From: JAHFRG01 sp036522275
GTDB lineage: Bacteria; Pseudomonadota; Gammaproteobacteria; Burkholderiales; JAHFRG01
Length of the DNA stretch: 46,044 nucleotides
NCBI GenBank assembly: GCA_036522275.1
Contig: DATDGC010000013.1
Location: 1-46,044, forward strand
Reading direction: 5' to 3'
The notes under the pieces were generated by a model. That model was not told the origin of the DNA and made no database searches. It worked only from the letters and a program-made list of their open reading frames with translations. Within the stretch, counting starts at the first letter, position 1; the number at the start of each line of letters is the position of its first letter. Both the position numbers and the translations under genes were made by a program. Shown here one piece after another: positions 15,676 through 24,445 of the stretch.

Positions 15676-15725
15676 CTACTAGAATTAGTTGCTAAAGACC
15701 AGTATAACTACTATATATAGTAGTT
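15676..15725 (+). promoter_or_regulatory. Tandem NrdR-like boxes upstream of nrdA
   Basis: A perfect 20-bp palindrome AACTACTATATATAGTAGTT (15706-15725) contains CTATATATAG, which fits the core CWATATATWG of the NrdR box. A second degenerate site, CTAGAATTAG (15679-15688, 7 of 10 core positions), lies 32 bp upstream, three helical turns away, the usual spacing for paired NrdR boxes. They sit about 60-110 bp before the nrdA start. Confidence 0.75.
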
Positions 15726-15786
15726 AAAGGGGCAATCTGCCGGTTGCCTTAAGTGGCTAAATATAAAAACATTAGGAGACTTCGAC

Positions 15787-18642
15787 ATGCAGCAGCTTAT
15801 TGCTACTGAAAGCGCTTCCACCGCTTCTGCGCCCAGTATTAGTTTCTCCGACATCGCCCCCATTCCCGACCAGGACCCCCGTTATGCACAGTACAAAGTA
15901 ATCCGCCGCAACGGCAGCGTGGTGGCGTTCGAGCCGGCCAAGATTTCGCTAGCCATGACTAGAGCCTATATCGCGGTGAACGGCGGGCAGGGAGCGGCTT
16001 CCGCGCGCATTCGCGAAATGGTGGCGAAGCTTACCGAAACCGTGGTGAATGCGCTCATGCGCCGCCAGCCAAACGGCGGCACTTTGCACATAGAAGATAT
16101 TCAGGATCAGGTGGAGCTTTCCCTGATGCGCTCGGGAGAGCATGAAGTGGCGCGCTCGTATGTGCTGTACCGGGAGGAGCGCGCGCGCAACCGCGCCAAG
16201 CAAAAGGCGGTAATCGAGGCAGCGGCGCCTTCGCAGGTGATCAACGTGGTCGAACATGGCCGCAGGGTCCCGCTCGACATGCAGCGCCTGACCGCACTGT
16301 TGCAGGCTTCCTGCGCCGGCCTGGGGGAAGCCGTGGATGCGGGGCTGATCCTCAAATCCACGCTGAAAGATCTGTACGACGGCGTGCCGGCGGAAGAGGT
16401 GCGCAAATCGGCGATTCTCTCGGCGCGCTCGCTGATTGAAGAAGACCCGGTCTATAGTTTTGTCACTGCGCGCCTGCTGCTGCACTCGATCCGTCTGGAG
16501 GCGCTCGGCGAAGAGGTGGCCCAGGAGCAGATAGCAACGGCTTACGCTGAATATTTTCCGCGCTTTATTCAGGACGGTATTGACGCCGAATTGCTGGATC
16601 CGCGCCTTGCGCGCTACGATCTGCAGCGCCTGGCCGCCGCGCTGGATGCGCGCCGCGATCTCCAGTTTGGCTACCTCGGGCTGCAAACGCTTTACGACCG
16701 CTACTTCCTGCACGTTCACGGCCGCCATATCGAGCTGCCGCAGGCGTTTTTCATGCGCGTAGCGATGGGGCTGGCGCTCAATGAAATCGACCGCGAGGCG
16801 CGCGCCATCGAGTTCTACAACGTGCTTTCCAGCTTCGATTTCATGAGCTCGACACCTACGCTGTTTAACTCTGGCACCTTGCGCCCGCAGCTTTCCAGTT
16901 GCTACCTCGCCACCGTCAAGGACGATCTCGACGGGATTTATGAGGCGATCAAGGAAAACGCTCTTCTCGCCAAATACGCGGGGGGATTGGGCAATGACTG
17001 GACACCGGTGCGGGCGTTAGGCAGCCATATCAAGGGCACCAACGGCAAGTCCCAGGGCGTGGTGCCATTCCTGAAAGTGGTGAACGATACTGCAGTCGCG
17101 GTGAATCAGGGAGGGAAACGCAAGGGCGCGGTCTGCTCTTATCTCGAGACCTGGCATCTGGATATCGAGGAATTCCTGGAGTTGCGCAAGAACACCGGCG
17201 ACGACCGCCGCCGCACTCATGACATGAACACCGCCAACTGGATTCCGGACCTCTTTATGAAGCGCGTCATGGAAGGCGGGGGGTGGACGCTGTTTTCGCC
17301 TTCGGACGTGCCGGACCTGCACGACAAGTACGGCAAGGCGTTCGAGGAGGCGTATACCGCCTACGAAGAGAAGGCAGCCAGGGGAGAACTCAAGCTGTAC
17401 AAGAAAATCCCGGTGCTCACGCTGTGGCGCAAAATGCTGACCATGCTGTTTGAAACCGGGCATCCGTGGATTACCTTCAAGGACGCCTGCAACATCCGCT
17501 CGCCGCAGCAACATGTCGGCGTGGTGCACAGCTCCAATCTTTGCACCGAGATCACGCTCAATACCAACGACTCCGAAATCGCAGTGTGCAACCTGGGTTC
17601 GCTCAACCTGGTTGCGCACTTGAAAGATGGCAAACTTGACCATGACAAGCTGAAGCGCACTGTGGGTACCGCCATGCGCATGCTGGATAACGTCATCGAT
17701 ATCAATTTCTATGCCGTCAACAAAGCGCGCAATTCCAATCTCAAGCACCGCCCGGTTGGCCTTGGCATCATGGGTTTCCAGGATTGCTTGCACGAGCTGC
17801 GCATCCCTTACGCGTCCGATGCCGCGATAGAGTTTGCCGACCGCTCCATGGAAGCGGTGGCCTACCATGTTTACTGGGTGTCCACCGAGCTCGCTTCGGA
17901 GCGCGGGCGCTATCCCTCGTATCGCGGCTCGCTGTGGGACCGCGGCATACTGCCACAGGACACCTTGAAGCTGCTCAACGAAGCGCGCTGCGGTCATGTC
18001 GAGGTGGATCAATCGTCCGTGCTCGACTGGGATGCTTTGCGCGCGCGCATCAAGAACCACGGCATGCGCAACTCCAATTGCCTGGCGATCGCACCTACCG
18101 CCACCATCGCCAACATCATCGGGGTTTCCGCGAGCATTGAGCCCACTTATCAGAACCTGTATGTCAAATCCAACCTGTCGGGCGAGTTCACGGTAGTTAA
18201 TCAATATCTGGTGGATGACCTGAAAAAGCTTGGCATGTGGGATGAGGTGATGATTTCGGACCTCAAGTATTTCGACGGGGGCCTCTCGAAAATCGACCGC
18301 ATCCCCGGCGATATCCGCAACCTTTACGCCACTGCTTTTGAAATCGATCCGGTGTTTCTGGTGGAAGCAGCCTCGCGCCGCCAGAAATGGATTGATCAGG
18401 CGCAGTCCTTCAATATTTATATGGCAGGAGCGAGCGGCAAAAAACTTGATGAGATTTACAAGCTGGCGTGGCTGCGAGGTTTAAAGACTACTTATTACCT
18501 GCGCACGCTGGGTGCAACGCACGCCGAGAAATCCACGGTCAAGGCGGGGCAGCTTAATGCCGTGCCGGTGGCGGAAAGCCAAACTCAAGACGGGGTGCAA
18601 CTGTGTTCCATTGACAATCCCGATTGCGAATCTTGTCAGTAA
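15787..18642 (+). CDS. nrdA: Class Ia ribonucleotide reductase, alpha subunit
   Basis: 951 aa with AGGAGA upstream of the ATG. Two ATP-cone domains stand at the N-terminus: one beginning YKVIRRNGSVVAFEPAKI (~residues 35-140) and a second beginning INVVEHGRRVPLDMQRL (~155-260). The catalytic barrel has SSCYLA, NLCTEI and the NLGSLNL region, and the C-terminus ends DCESCQ with the redox-relay cysteine pair. It reduces ribonucleoside diphosphates to deoxy forms using the tyrosyl radical of NrdB. The length and doubled ATP-cone resemble the Pseudomonas enzyme rather than E. coli. nrdB follows 42 bp downstream. Probably repressed by NrdR through the upstream boxes. Confidence 0.97.
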   Translation: MQQLIATESASTASAPSISFSDIAPIPDQDPRYAQYKVIRRNGSVVAFEPAKISLAMTRAYIAVNGGQGAASARIREMVAKLTETVVNALMRRQPNGGTLHIEDIQDQVELSLMRSGEHEVARSYVLYREERARNRAKQKAVIEAAAPSQVINVVEHGRRVPLDMQRLTALLQASCAGLGEAVDAGLILKSTLKDLYDGVPAEEVRKSAILSARSLIEEDPVYSFVTARLLLHSIRLEALGEEVAQEQIATAYAEYFPRFIQDGIDAELLDPRLARYDLQRLAAALDARRDLQFGYLGLQTLYDRYFLHVHGRHIELPQAFFMRVAMGLALNEIDREARAIEFYNVLSSFDFMSSTPTLFNSGTLRPQLSSCYLATVKDDLDGIYEAIKENALLAKYAGGLGNDWTPVRALGSHIKGTNGKSQGVVPFLKVVNDTAVAVNQGGKRKGAVCSYLETWHLDIEEFLELRKNTGDDRRRTHDMNTANWIPDLFMKRVMEGGGWTLFSPSDVPDLHDKYGKAFEEAYTAYEEKAARGELKLYKKIPVLTLWRKMLTMLFETGHPWITFKDACNIRSPQQHVGVVHSSNLCTEITLNTNDSEIAVCNLGSLNLVAHLKDGKLDHDKLKRTVGTAMRMLDNVIDINFYAVNKARNSNLKHRPVGLGIMGFQDCLHELRIPYASDAAIEFADRSMEAVAYHVYWVSTELASERGRYPSYRGSLWDRGILPQDTLKLLNEARCGHVEVDQSSVLDWDALRARIKNHGMRNSNCLAIAPTATIANIIGVSASIEPTYQNLYVKSNLSGEFTVVNQYLVDDLKKLGMWDEVMISDLKYFDGGLSKIDRIPGDIRNLYATAFEIDPVFLVEAASRRQKWIDQAQSFNIYMAGASGKKLDEIYKLAWLRGLKTTYYLRTLGATHAEKSTVKAGQLNAVPVAESQTQDGVQLCSIDNPDCESCQ

Positions 18643-18684
18643 TGAGCATCCACCTAAAACTACATAAAGATAAAGGAGACAAAA

Positions 18685-19827
18685 GTGTTGCAATTTGAAG
18701 ATGATTTACACTCGGTCCCGGGTCTTGGCCTGCAACCGGTGACCGGTTTCGTTCCAGCGGCACCTGCATTGATGCAGCCCGAAGAGCGCTACGCTGCCGG
18801 CAACAGCGTGAAGCGCATTTCGGTCGAAGACAAGCACATCATCAACTGCCGCGCTGATGTTAACCAACTGGTGCCATTCAAATACAAATGGGCCTGGGAA
18901 AAATATCTTGCCGCCTGCGCCAATAACTGGATGCCGCAGGAAATCAACATGAGCCGCGACATCGCGCTGTGGAGGGACCCGCTCGGCCTCACCGAAGACG
19001 AGCGCCTCGTCGTTAAGCGCAACCTGGGGTTTTTTGTCACGGCCGACAGCCTTGCCGCGAACAATATCGTGCTCGGCACTTACCGCCATATCACCAACCC
19101 GGAATGCCGGCAGTATTTGCTGCGCCAGGCATTTGAGGAGGCTATCCACACCCATGCTTATCAATACATCACGGAAAGCCTGGGGCTCGATGAAGGCGAA
19201 ATTTTCAACATGTATCACGAAATTGCGAGCATCCGCGACAAGGACGAATTCCTGTTGCCATTCATTGACACACTGACCAATCCGGAGTTCAAGACCGGCA
19301 CGATGGAAAATGACCAGAAGCTCCTGAAGAGCCTGATCGTGTTCGCCTGCATCATGGAAGGGATGTTCTTCTATGTGGGCTTTGTGCAAATCCTGGCGCT
19401 GGGGCGGCAAAACAAAATGACCGGCGCGGCTGAACAGTATCAGTACATCCTGCGCGATGAGTCCATGCACTGCAACTTCGGTATTGACGTCATTAACCAG
19501 ATCAAGATGGAAAACCCGCATTTGTGGACGCTGGAATTCCGCGAGGAGATAAAAGGTTTGATCCAGAAAGGGGTGGAACTGGAGTATCGCTATGCTGAAG
19601 ACACCATGCCGCGTGGCGTGCTGGGCCTCAATGCGCCAATGTTCAAGGAATACTTGCGTTTCATTGCTAACCGCCGCTGCCAGCAGGTCGGGCTGGACGC
19701 AATGTTCCAGGGTGCGACCAATCCTTTCCCCTGGATGAGCGAGTTGATTGATTTGAAGAAGGAGAAAAACTTTTTTGAAACCCGCGTGATCGAGTACCAA
19801 ACAGGCGGAGCATTGAGCTGGGATTGA
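18685..19827 (+). CDS. nrdB: Class Ia ribonucleotide reductase, beta subunit
   Basis: 380 aa from a GTG with AAGGAG six bases upstream. Diiron ligands are visible in FEEAIHTHAY (Glu and His), MEGMFFYVGF (Glu) and RDESMH (Glu and His). The radical tyrosine is the Y of THAYQYI, at the position of E. coli Tyr122, so this is a normal tyrosyl-radical R2 and not a Mn/Fe Chlamydia-type protein. It makes a tetramer with NrdA in the cytoplasm. It is co-transcribed with nrdA. Confidence 0.97.
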   Translation: MLQFEDDLHSVPGLGLQPVTGFVPAAPALMQPEERYAAGNSVKRISVEDKHIINCRADVNQLVPFKYKWAWEKYLAACANNWMPQEINMSRDIALWRDPLGLTEDERLVVKRNLGFFVTADSLAANNIVLGTYRHITNPECRQYLLRQAFEEAIHTHAYQYITESLGLDEGEIFNMYHEIASIRDKDEFLLPFIDTLTNPEFKTGTMENDQKLLKSLIVFACIMEGMFFYVGFVQILALGRQNKMTGAAEQYQYILRDESMHCNFGIDVINQIKMENPHLWTLEFREEIKGLIQKGVELEYRYAEDTMPRGVLGLNAPMFKEYLRFIANRRCQQVGLDAMFQGATNPFPWMSELIDLKKEKNFFETRVIEYQTGGALSWD

Positions 19828-20114
19828 AGTCGGGGGCCAAAATGGCAAGAAGGGCGCAAAAAAGCAGGACGCATCGGTTCCCGGGCCGGCACCATTTGAT
19901 GGGAAGGAGGGGCTGGTCTGGATCTGATGCGTTATACCAGGAGCCGGTGAGCAAGGCCGGTCAGGCCGTGCAATTAGAAGAACTGCTGCAGAATCTCGGT
20001 ATTGCGTGTTGTCAAGTAAGCGACTGGCTGCCGGATCCCGAGATGAGTGGTAGTGGTAGTCAAAAATGGCAGCATGAGTAAGTACCCTGTTTAACTTTCA
20101 TATAGGAGGTTGAA
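19828..20114. other. Intergenic region after nrdB, no supported gene
   Basis: About 290 bp. A frame of 85 codons (19824-20081) from a TTG is open but has no ribosome binding site and no recognisable features. I see no terminator with a T-run. The 3' part carries AGGAGG for the histone-like gene. Confidence 0.5.
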
Positions 20115-20465
20115 ATGGCAGCGAAACGTAAAGCCAAGAAGAAACCAGCTAGGAAGAAAAAAGCCTCGAGAAAGAAAAAAGCATCAAAAAGAAAATCGGC
20201 GAAAAGGCAAATGGCCAAAAAAAAGAAGGCCGCGGCAAGGAAATTTGCCAAGAAGAAAGCGGCCAAAAAGAAGTCAGCAAAGAAGTCGACGAAGAAGAAA
20301 GCGGCCAAAAGGCCCGCCAGGAAAAGGGCGAAGGCCAGAAAGCCGGCGGCGAAGCCTATGGCAACGCCGGTAGTAAGCTCCGCCCTAGCGCCGGCACCAC
20401 GGCCGATGTCAACACCAGCACCCTCGGCTTGGCCCTTTGCTCCGACTGGCTCAAGGCCATTGTAG
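20115..20465 (+). CDS. Histone H1-like Lys/Ala-rich DNA-binding protein
   Basis: 116 aa, ATG preceded by AGGAGG. Residues ~3-80 are almost only Lys, Ala and Arg in repeated KKKA/AKKK units, like the C-terminal domain of eukaryotic H1 and bacterial AlgP/HctB/BpH1-type proteins. The tail (~80-116) is Pro/Ala-rich and ends SAWPFAPTGSRPL, similar to tails of histone-like proteins in other Betaproteobacteria. It is expected to bind DNA without sequence specificity and may compact the nucleoid. Repeat-rich coding sequences of this type vary in length between strains. It stands alone, between nrdB and a gene-poor stretch. Confidence 0.85.
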   Translation: MAAKRKAKKKPARKKKASRKKKASKRKSAKRQMAKKKKAAARKFAKKKAAKKKSAKKSTKKKAAKRPARKRAKARKPAAKPMATPVVSSALAPAPRPMSTPAPSAWPFAPTGSRPL

Positions 20466-21101
20466 CTGATTCAGCAGCGACTGCGGAGCGCCGTCCTTAT
20501 GAGGGGGGTAACCCGCGGTCGCAACTGGGTCTGATTCGCCAACCAAATCGGTCTGTCAAGGCGGAGAGTGGTATGTTATCACTAATTTTCTCTGCGGGCG
20601 ACGGGAAGAAAGAAATTTTATGCCATCTCATCCAAGTATAGGGATAAGTAGTCTTTTTTGCTTCAAAAATATCGGAGAGGTGAAGGCGGCGTGTGAAACA
20701 AGGTATTGCATTGAATGTAAAGGCCAAGACCCAATAAAAATGGAGGGAGTAGAAACGCTAGAAGGCTGGCAGCGACAACGAAACCTGCCTTATTTGTTAG
20801 AATGCACTAAAGTAGGGCGCATGCAAAATGTTTTACATAAAGCTGTTCATTGGAACTTTTACCGCGTCGCATCATAAATGTTTAATTTATAACTATTAAA
20901 ATAAATAATTATTATTAAAACAATGTGATATAATAATATTGCGTCGCACCATGATATATGAGGAGTAAATTTTTAAACTGAAGTGGTTTAAAACCGCTCT
21001 AGCCAGTAGCAGGAACCGGGTTAAAAGAGGTATCGGCAGGTGTTAGATGGTTGCGCCTACAAAGAGTAATCCGGTAAGCAAATGAGGAGGTTTTTGCAAC
21101 T
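20466..21101. other. Gene-poor region with AT-rich patch
   Basis: 636 bp without a convincing gene. Short frames at 20429-20641 and 20620-20877 have no ribosome binding site or recognisable motif. Between 20879 and 20945 the sequence becomes extremely AT-rich in contrast to the surroundings. Downstream lies a 160-nt stretch leading to the transglycosylase, with a small palindrome AGTGGTTTAAAACCGCT and two Shine-Dalgarno-like words (GAGGAG near 20960 and AGGAGG near 21085). Confidence 0.6.
20926..20934 (+). promoter_or_regulatory. Extended -10 promoter in AT-rich patch
   Basis: TGATATAAT gives TGn joined to a perfect TATAAT (20929-20934). No good -35 is seen, but the AT-rich run upstream could act like an UP element. 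It would start a transcript near 20941 with a leader of about 160 nt before the transglycosylase gene. Confidence 0.5.
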
Positions 21102-21800
21102 ATGACAAAATCGACCCAACTTGAAGTCAACAACACCGCTCCGTTCCTGGAAAAGGGGCGAAGTATGATCATTTTGTTGGCGTTTCTAATGAGCCTGCTA
21201 TCGCTCGCGGTGAGTCTGCATTCCAAGGACTTGCCTCAAATCGAGAGCGCTGCACTTAATCCCACAAACCATGCGTTCTCGCAGATCCAGAAAGAAGCGG
21301 AACGAGTGCCGGAGCAAGATGTACTGGATGTCAGGATGCCGGCGGATGGTAAATTGCTGGCGCTCGCGGAATTCGTCTCGAAGCGATACCGTGTGTCGTT
21401 GGATGCCACGTTGGAGCTTGTCAGCGCCGCCTACGTGGCAGGCGAACAGACTGGACTGGATCCTTTGCTGATCCTTGCCGTAATGGCGGTTGAATCGCGA
21501 TTTAATCCCATTGCGGAAAGCGTTGCCGGAGCAAAAGGCCTGATGCAGGTGATTCCAAGGTACCACATGGAAAAAATAATTGCCTCGGGCGGGGAAAAAG
21601 CGGTGCTCGAGCCTGAAATCAATATTCAGCTTGGTGCCAGGATATTGAGGGATTATATTGTGCGCAGCGGGGGCCTCACTACCGGGCTGCAAATGTATAA
21701 TGGGGCGTCGGACAATGGCTCCAATCAGTACGCAGAGAAAGTGATCAGCGAAAAGCAGCGGCTCCAGCAAATCGTGAAAAATTACCGCAACCAGGTTTAA
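21102..21800 (+). CDS. Membrane-anchored lytic transglycosylase (SLT domain)
   Basis: 232 aa. An N-terminal membrane anchor (MIILLAFLMSLLSLAVSL, ~24-41) follows a short cytoplasmic segment. The SLT domain fills ~100-225, with the catalytic Glu in AVESRFNP, then AKGLMQVIPRYH and the late LQMYNGAS. It cleaves peptidoglycan strands on the periplasmic side. AGGAGG lies upstream with a rather long spacing. It is longer and more divergent than the transglycosylase at 1649 and stands alone behind a gene-poor leader. Confidence 0.9.
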   Translation: MTKSTQLEVNNTAPFLEKGRSMIILLAFLMSLLSLAVSLHSKDLPQIESAALNPTNHAFSQIQKEAERVPEQDVLDVRMPADGKLLALAEFVSKRYRVSLDATLELVSAAYVAGEQTGLDPLLILAVMAVESRFNPIAESVAGAKGLMQVIPRYHMEKIIASGGEKAVLEPEINIQLGARILRDYIVRSGGLTTGLQMYNGASDNGSNQYAEKVISEKQRLQQIVKNYRNQV

Positions 21801-22040
21801 TTTTCCATCCTAGCGCCTGGCAGTTCATACAGCGTACTTCTCATCGTGTTACTCGCCAACTAGCAACACCGCTCAGAGCGTGCTGGCTGCCAGCTTGTTT
21901 CAGACTAGACAGCGACAAGGTCACCGATCTTATAGGGAATAGCGGGGCCGGGATTGCCGGTTACGCTTAACTCGCGGCCCGGAGCGTAAGTACCCACTTC
22001 AAAAGAACCTGAGGCGCTTGGCGGTAAAGGAGGTAGTTTC

Positions 22041-22688
22041 ATGAGCATGACTTTTTATTACGGATCAGGCTCACCTTATGCTTGGCGCGTATGGCTTGCG
22101 CTGGAATACAAGCAGCTGCCTTACGATTTGAAAATGCTGTCTTTCTCCGCCGGAGACACTCGCAAGCCCGAATTTCTAAAGCTTAATCCGCGTCACAAGG
22201 TGCCGGTGTTGGTGGATAACGGCTTGGCATTGTACGAATCTTCCGCGATCGTTGAGTACCTCGAAGACCAATATCCCAAAGCGGGAAACGGCGCGCTGTT
22301 TCCACAACAAGCAGGAGAGCGGGCGGTTGTGCGACGCCTGGTTCTTGAAACGGACAATTATCTCAGGACGGCGGTGGATCCGATGCTGCGACAGATATTT
22401 TTCAAGCCGGAAGCGGAATGGGACGCGCAGCTAATTGCCGCAAGCCGCGAAGAATTCCTTGCGGAACTAAAACATTTCGAAAATGAAATACGCGGTGATT
22501 TCCTGGTGAACAAATTATCCGCGGCGGATTTCACGCTCTACCCGATGCTGGCGCTCGCGCTGCGCCTGGAAAAGAAGAAGCCGGACCTCGCGCTACGCTC
22601 TACGCTCGGACCCAAGCTTGCAGCCTGGATGAAGCGCATTGAGGCGCTTCCCTATTTCCAGAAGACCAGGCCGTCGCACTGGAAATAA
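22041..22688 (+). CDS. Glutathione S-transferase family protein
   Basis: 215 aa, ATG behind AAAGGAGG. The N-terminal thioredoxin-like domain begins FYYGSGSPYAWRVWLALEYK (in part) and holds the cis-Pro and glutathione-contact motif HKVPVLVDNGLALYESSAIVEYL in two pieces. The C-terminal helical domain has the N-cap box LSAADFTLYPML. It is a cytosolic enzyme of unknown substrate. It converges with the aminotransferase gene, ending nine bases from it. Confidence 0.92.
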   Translation: MSMTFYYGSGSPYAWRVWLALEYKQLPYDLKMLSFSAGDTRKPEFLKLNPRHKVPVLVDNGLALYESSAIVEYLEDQYPKAGNGALFPQQAGERAVVRRLVLETDNYLRTAVDPMLRQIFFKPEAEWDAQLIAASREEFLAELKHFENEIRGDFLVNKLSAADFTLYPMLALALRLEKKKPDLALRSTLGPKLAAWMKRIEALPYFQKTRPSHWK

Positions 22689-22697
22689 GGCTGCGCA

Positions 22698-23885
22698 TCA
22701 TCTATTGCACAGGAAAGCTTCCAAGCGGCGCACGCCTTCCCTCAGATTCTCCAGAGAAGTGGTATAAGCAAAGCGCACATGGCGCTTTGCTTCATAGTTA
22801 CCAAAATCCATCCCCGGTGTGATCGCAACCCCTGCGTGATCCAGCACATCCCTGGCAAAAGCCTCGCTGTTTTTGGTAAAACGGCTGCAATCAGCATAGA
22901 GATAGAAAGCGCCCTGGGGAATGATTGCCACATCAAACCCGAGATTGCGCAGCGCAGGCAGCAGGTAATCACGGCGGCGTTGGAATTCAGCTCGCCGTTG
23001 TTCCAGGATGGCAATGGTTTCCGGCTGATAAGCGGCAAGTGCGGCATGTTGTGCGGGAGTGGAAGCGGCGAGAAAAATGTTCTGAGCAAGCTTGTCAGCA
23101 TTGTGCACATAAGTTTCCGGCGCCACCAGCCAGCCCAGGCGCCAGCCGGTCATGCCAAAATATTTGGAAAAACTGTTGATGACAAAAACCTCATCTGAAA
23201 CGGACAAGGCTGTTGCCGCTTCCCCTTGGTACACCAGCCCATGGTAGATTTCATCAGCGAGTAGTTTGCCGCCCAAAGCATGTACTTTTTCCACAATGGC
23301 TCGCAGACTTTCCGGGTCCAACAGCGTCCCGGTCGGATTGGCGGGTGAGGCGATCATCACTGCCGCCGTCTTGGCGTCCCAATGTTTGGCAATGAGTTCG
23401 GGGGTGAGCTGGTAACCGGTGGCAGCGTCTGTTCCTATGCCTATGGGAAGGCTTTCGATGAAGCGCACAAGATGGCGGTTGCAGGGATAGCCTGGATCGC
23501 TCATCAGCACTTTCTCGCCGGGATTGACCAGTATGCCCAGCGCCAGGAGCAGGGCGCCGGATGCGCCGGGGGTGATGATGATGCGCGCAGGTGAAATCCT
23601 AAGACCGTAACGCTCCATGTAGAAGGCCGCGATGGCTTCGCGCAACTGCGGGAGCCCCAGTGCCGGCGTGTAGTGGATTTTGCCCTGTTGCAGTGCGCAT
23701 ATTCCCGCGGTGATTACCGGCTGCGGAGTGGGGAAATCCGGCTCGCCGATTTCCATGTGAATGATAGAGCGTCCCTGTGCCTCCAGCTCATGCGCCTGCG
23801 CCAGGAGCGCCATCACATGAAAAGGCTGGATGTCCGACATCCTGCGCGCGATGCGCGAATTTTCTTGGATATCTTCCGGCTTCAC
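22698..23885 (-). CDS. PLP-dependent class I aminotransferase
   Basis: 395 aa from a GTG. Fold-type I signature motifs are present: GEPDFPTPQPV, TPGASGALLLAL, SPANPTGTLL, DEIYHGLVY and the PLP-binding lysine in SFSKYFGMTGWRLGW. The C-terminal arginine for the substrate carboxylate is in VRFAYTTS. It most resembles the aspartate/valine-pyruvate group of the AspC/ArgD-like aminotransferases, but the amino acid cannot be decided. Its start overlaps the stop of the DUF6505 gene (4 bp), so the two form an operon. Confidence 0.92.
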   Translation of the reverse strand: MKPEDIQENSRIARRMSDIQPFHVMALLAQAHELEAQGRSIIHMEIGEPDFPTPQPVITAGICALQQGKIHYTPALGLPQLREAIAAFYMERYGLRISPARIIITPGASGALLLALGILVNPGEKVLMSDPGYPCNRHLVRFIESLPIGIGTDAATGYQLTPELIAKHWDAKTAAVMIASPANPTGTLLDPESLRAIVEKVHALGGKLLADEIYHGLVYQGEAATALSVSDEVFVINSFSKYFGMTGWRLGWLVAPETYVHNADKLAQNIFLAASTPAQHAALAAYQPETIAILEQRRAEFQRRRDYLLPALRNLGFDVAIIPQGAFYLYADCSRFTKNSEAFARDVLDHAGVAITPGMDFGNYEAKRHVRFAYTTSLENLREGVRRLEAFLCNR

Positions 23886-24346
23886 AGTTTATGCGCCCCG
23901 ATCATCAGTCTTTTGAACACTGAATAGTGTTCGTCAAAGCCTTCGACGTCCTGTTTGGGCGTGCGCTTTACCGTGATCCATACTTCAGGATTAAAGCTTT
24001 CGCACAAGTCGGCGGTGTAAGCCACCTCCTCTTCCGCCAGCGCGCGCGCGGCCTCTTCAGAGGGCGCACCAAGATGGTTTAGAAAATGCCGGGTCAGGGT
24101 TTCGATATGCTGGCAGTAAGTAGCCTCGTCGATTTCCACCACTTCAGCGATGGTGCAGCGCCCGAGATTGGCAAGGCTGGTAAACGAGGTATCACAGTGG
24201 CAATGTGAGCGGAAATGCTGGCCAGAGGCTAGGTCACACACTGCATAGCCGCCGCTGACCAGCCATTCTCCATCTTCCGCTGCGCCTTCTTGGGCATAAA
24301 CGCGGCTGTCGGAATCGTCGAGGCGCACTGCTTTAAGGAATTTCAT
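23882..24346 (-). CDS. DUF6505 family protein
   Basis: 154 aa from the ATG at 24346 (MKFLKAVRLDDSDSRVYAQ), which fits the family start. The frame is open much further 5', but that part runs through a repeat element and is not coding; an ATG at 24391 is a minor alternative. The protein is cytoplasmic with conserved blocks GEWLVSGGYAVCDL and EEEVAYTADLC. The function is unknown. The 4-bp overlap with the aminotransferase suggests a shared pathway. The 275-bp element at 24446 now lies about 100 bp upstream and may have displaced its promoter. Confidence 0.85.
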   Translation of the reverse strand: MKFLKAVRLDDSDSRVYAQEGAAEDGEWLVSGGYAVCDLASGQHFRSHCHCDTSFTSLANLGRCTIAEVVEIDEATYCQHIETLTRHFLNHLGAPSEEAARALAEEEVAYTADLCESFNPEVWITVKRTPKQDVEGFDEHYSVFKRLMIGAHKL

Positions 24347-24445
24347 CGTTTTGCCCGATTGGGGGAACGAAAAGCTTACCGTAGTTTCCATCGTTCCCCA
24401 AGCGCGGAAATCGTTTTTTGCGGTAATATCGGCGGGAAAAGCTAA

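Noticed and set aside
17017..18204. Antisense open frame of 395 codons opposite nrdA
   Set aside because: A GC-rich shadow of nrdA without motifs.
18706..19848. Antisense open frame of 380 codons opposite nrdB
   Set aside because: It mirrors nrdB in the complementary frame, has no recognisable motif or ribosome binding site, and nrdB is unambiguous.
19824..20081. 85-codon frame after nrdB overlapping its stop
   Set aside because: TTG start, no ribosome binding site, no recognisable features; kept only as an intergenic note.
20429..20877. Two short plus-strand frames (70 and 85 codons)
   Set aside because: They have poor starts, overlap each other and lack motifs; probably chance frames in a gene-poor stretch.
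21801..22040. Possible RNA gene between the transglycosylase and GST genes
   Set aside because: No tRNA-like fold, terminator or promoter could be recognised beyond the GST ribosome binding site.
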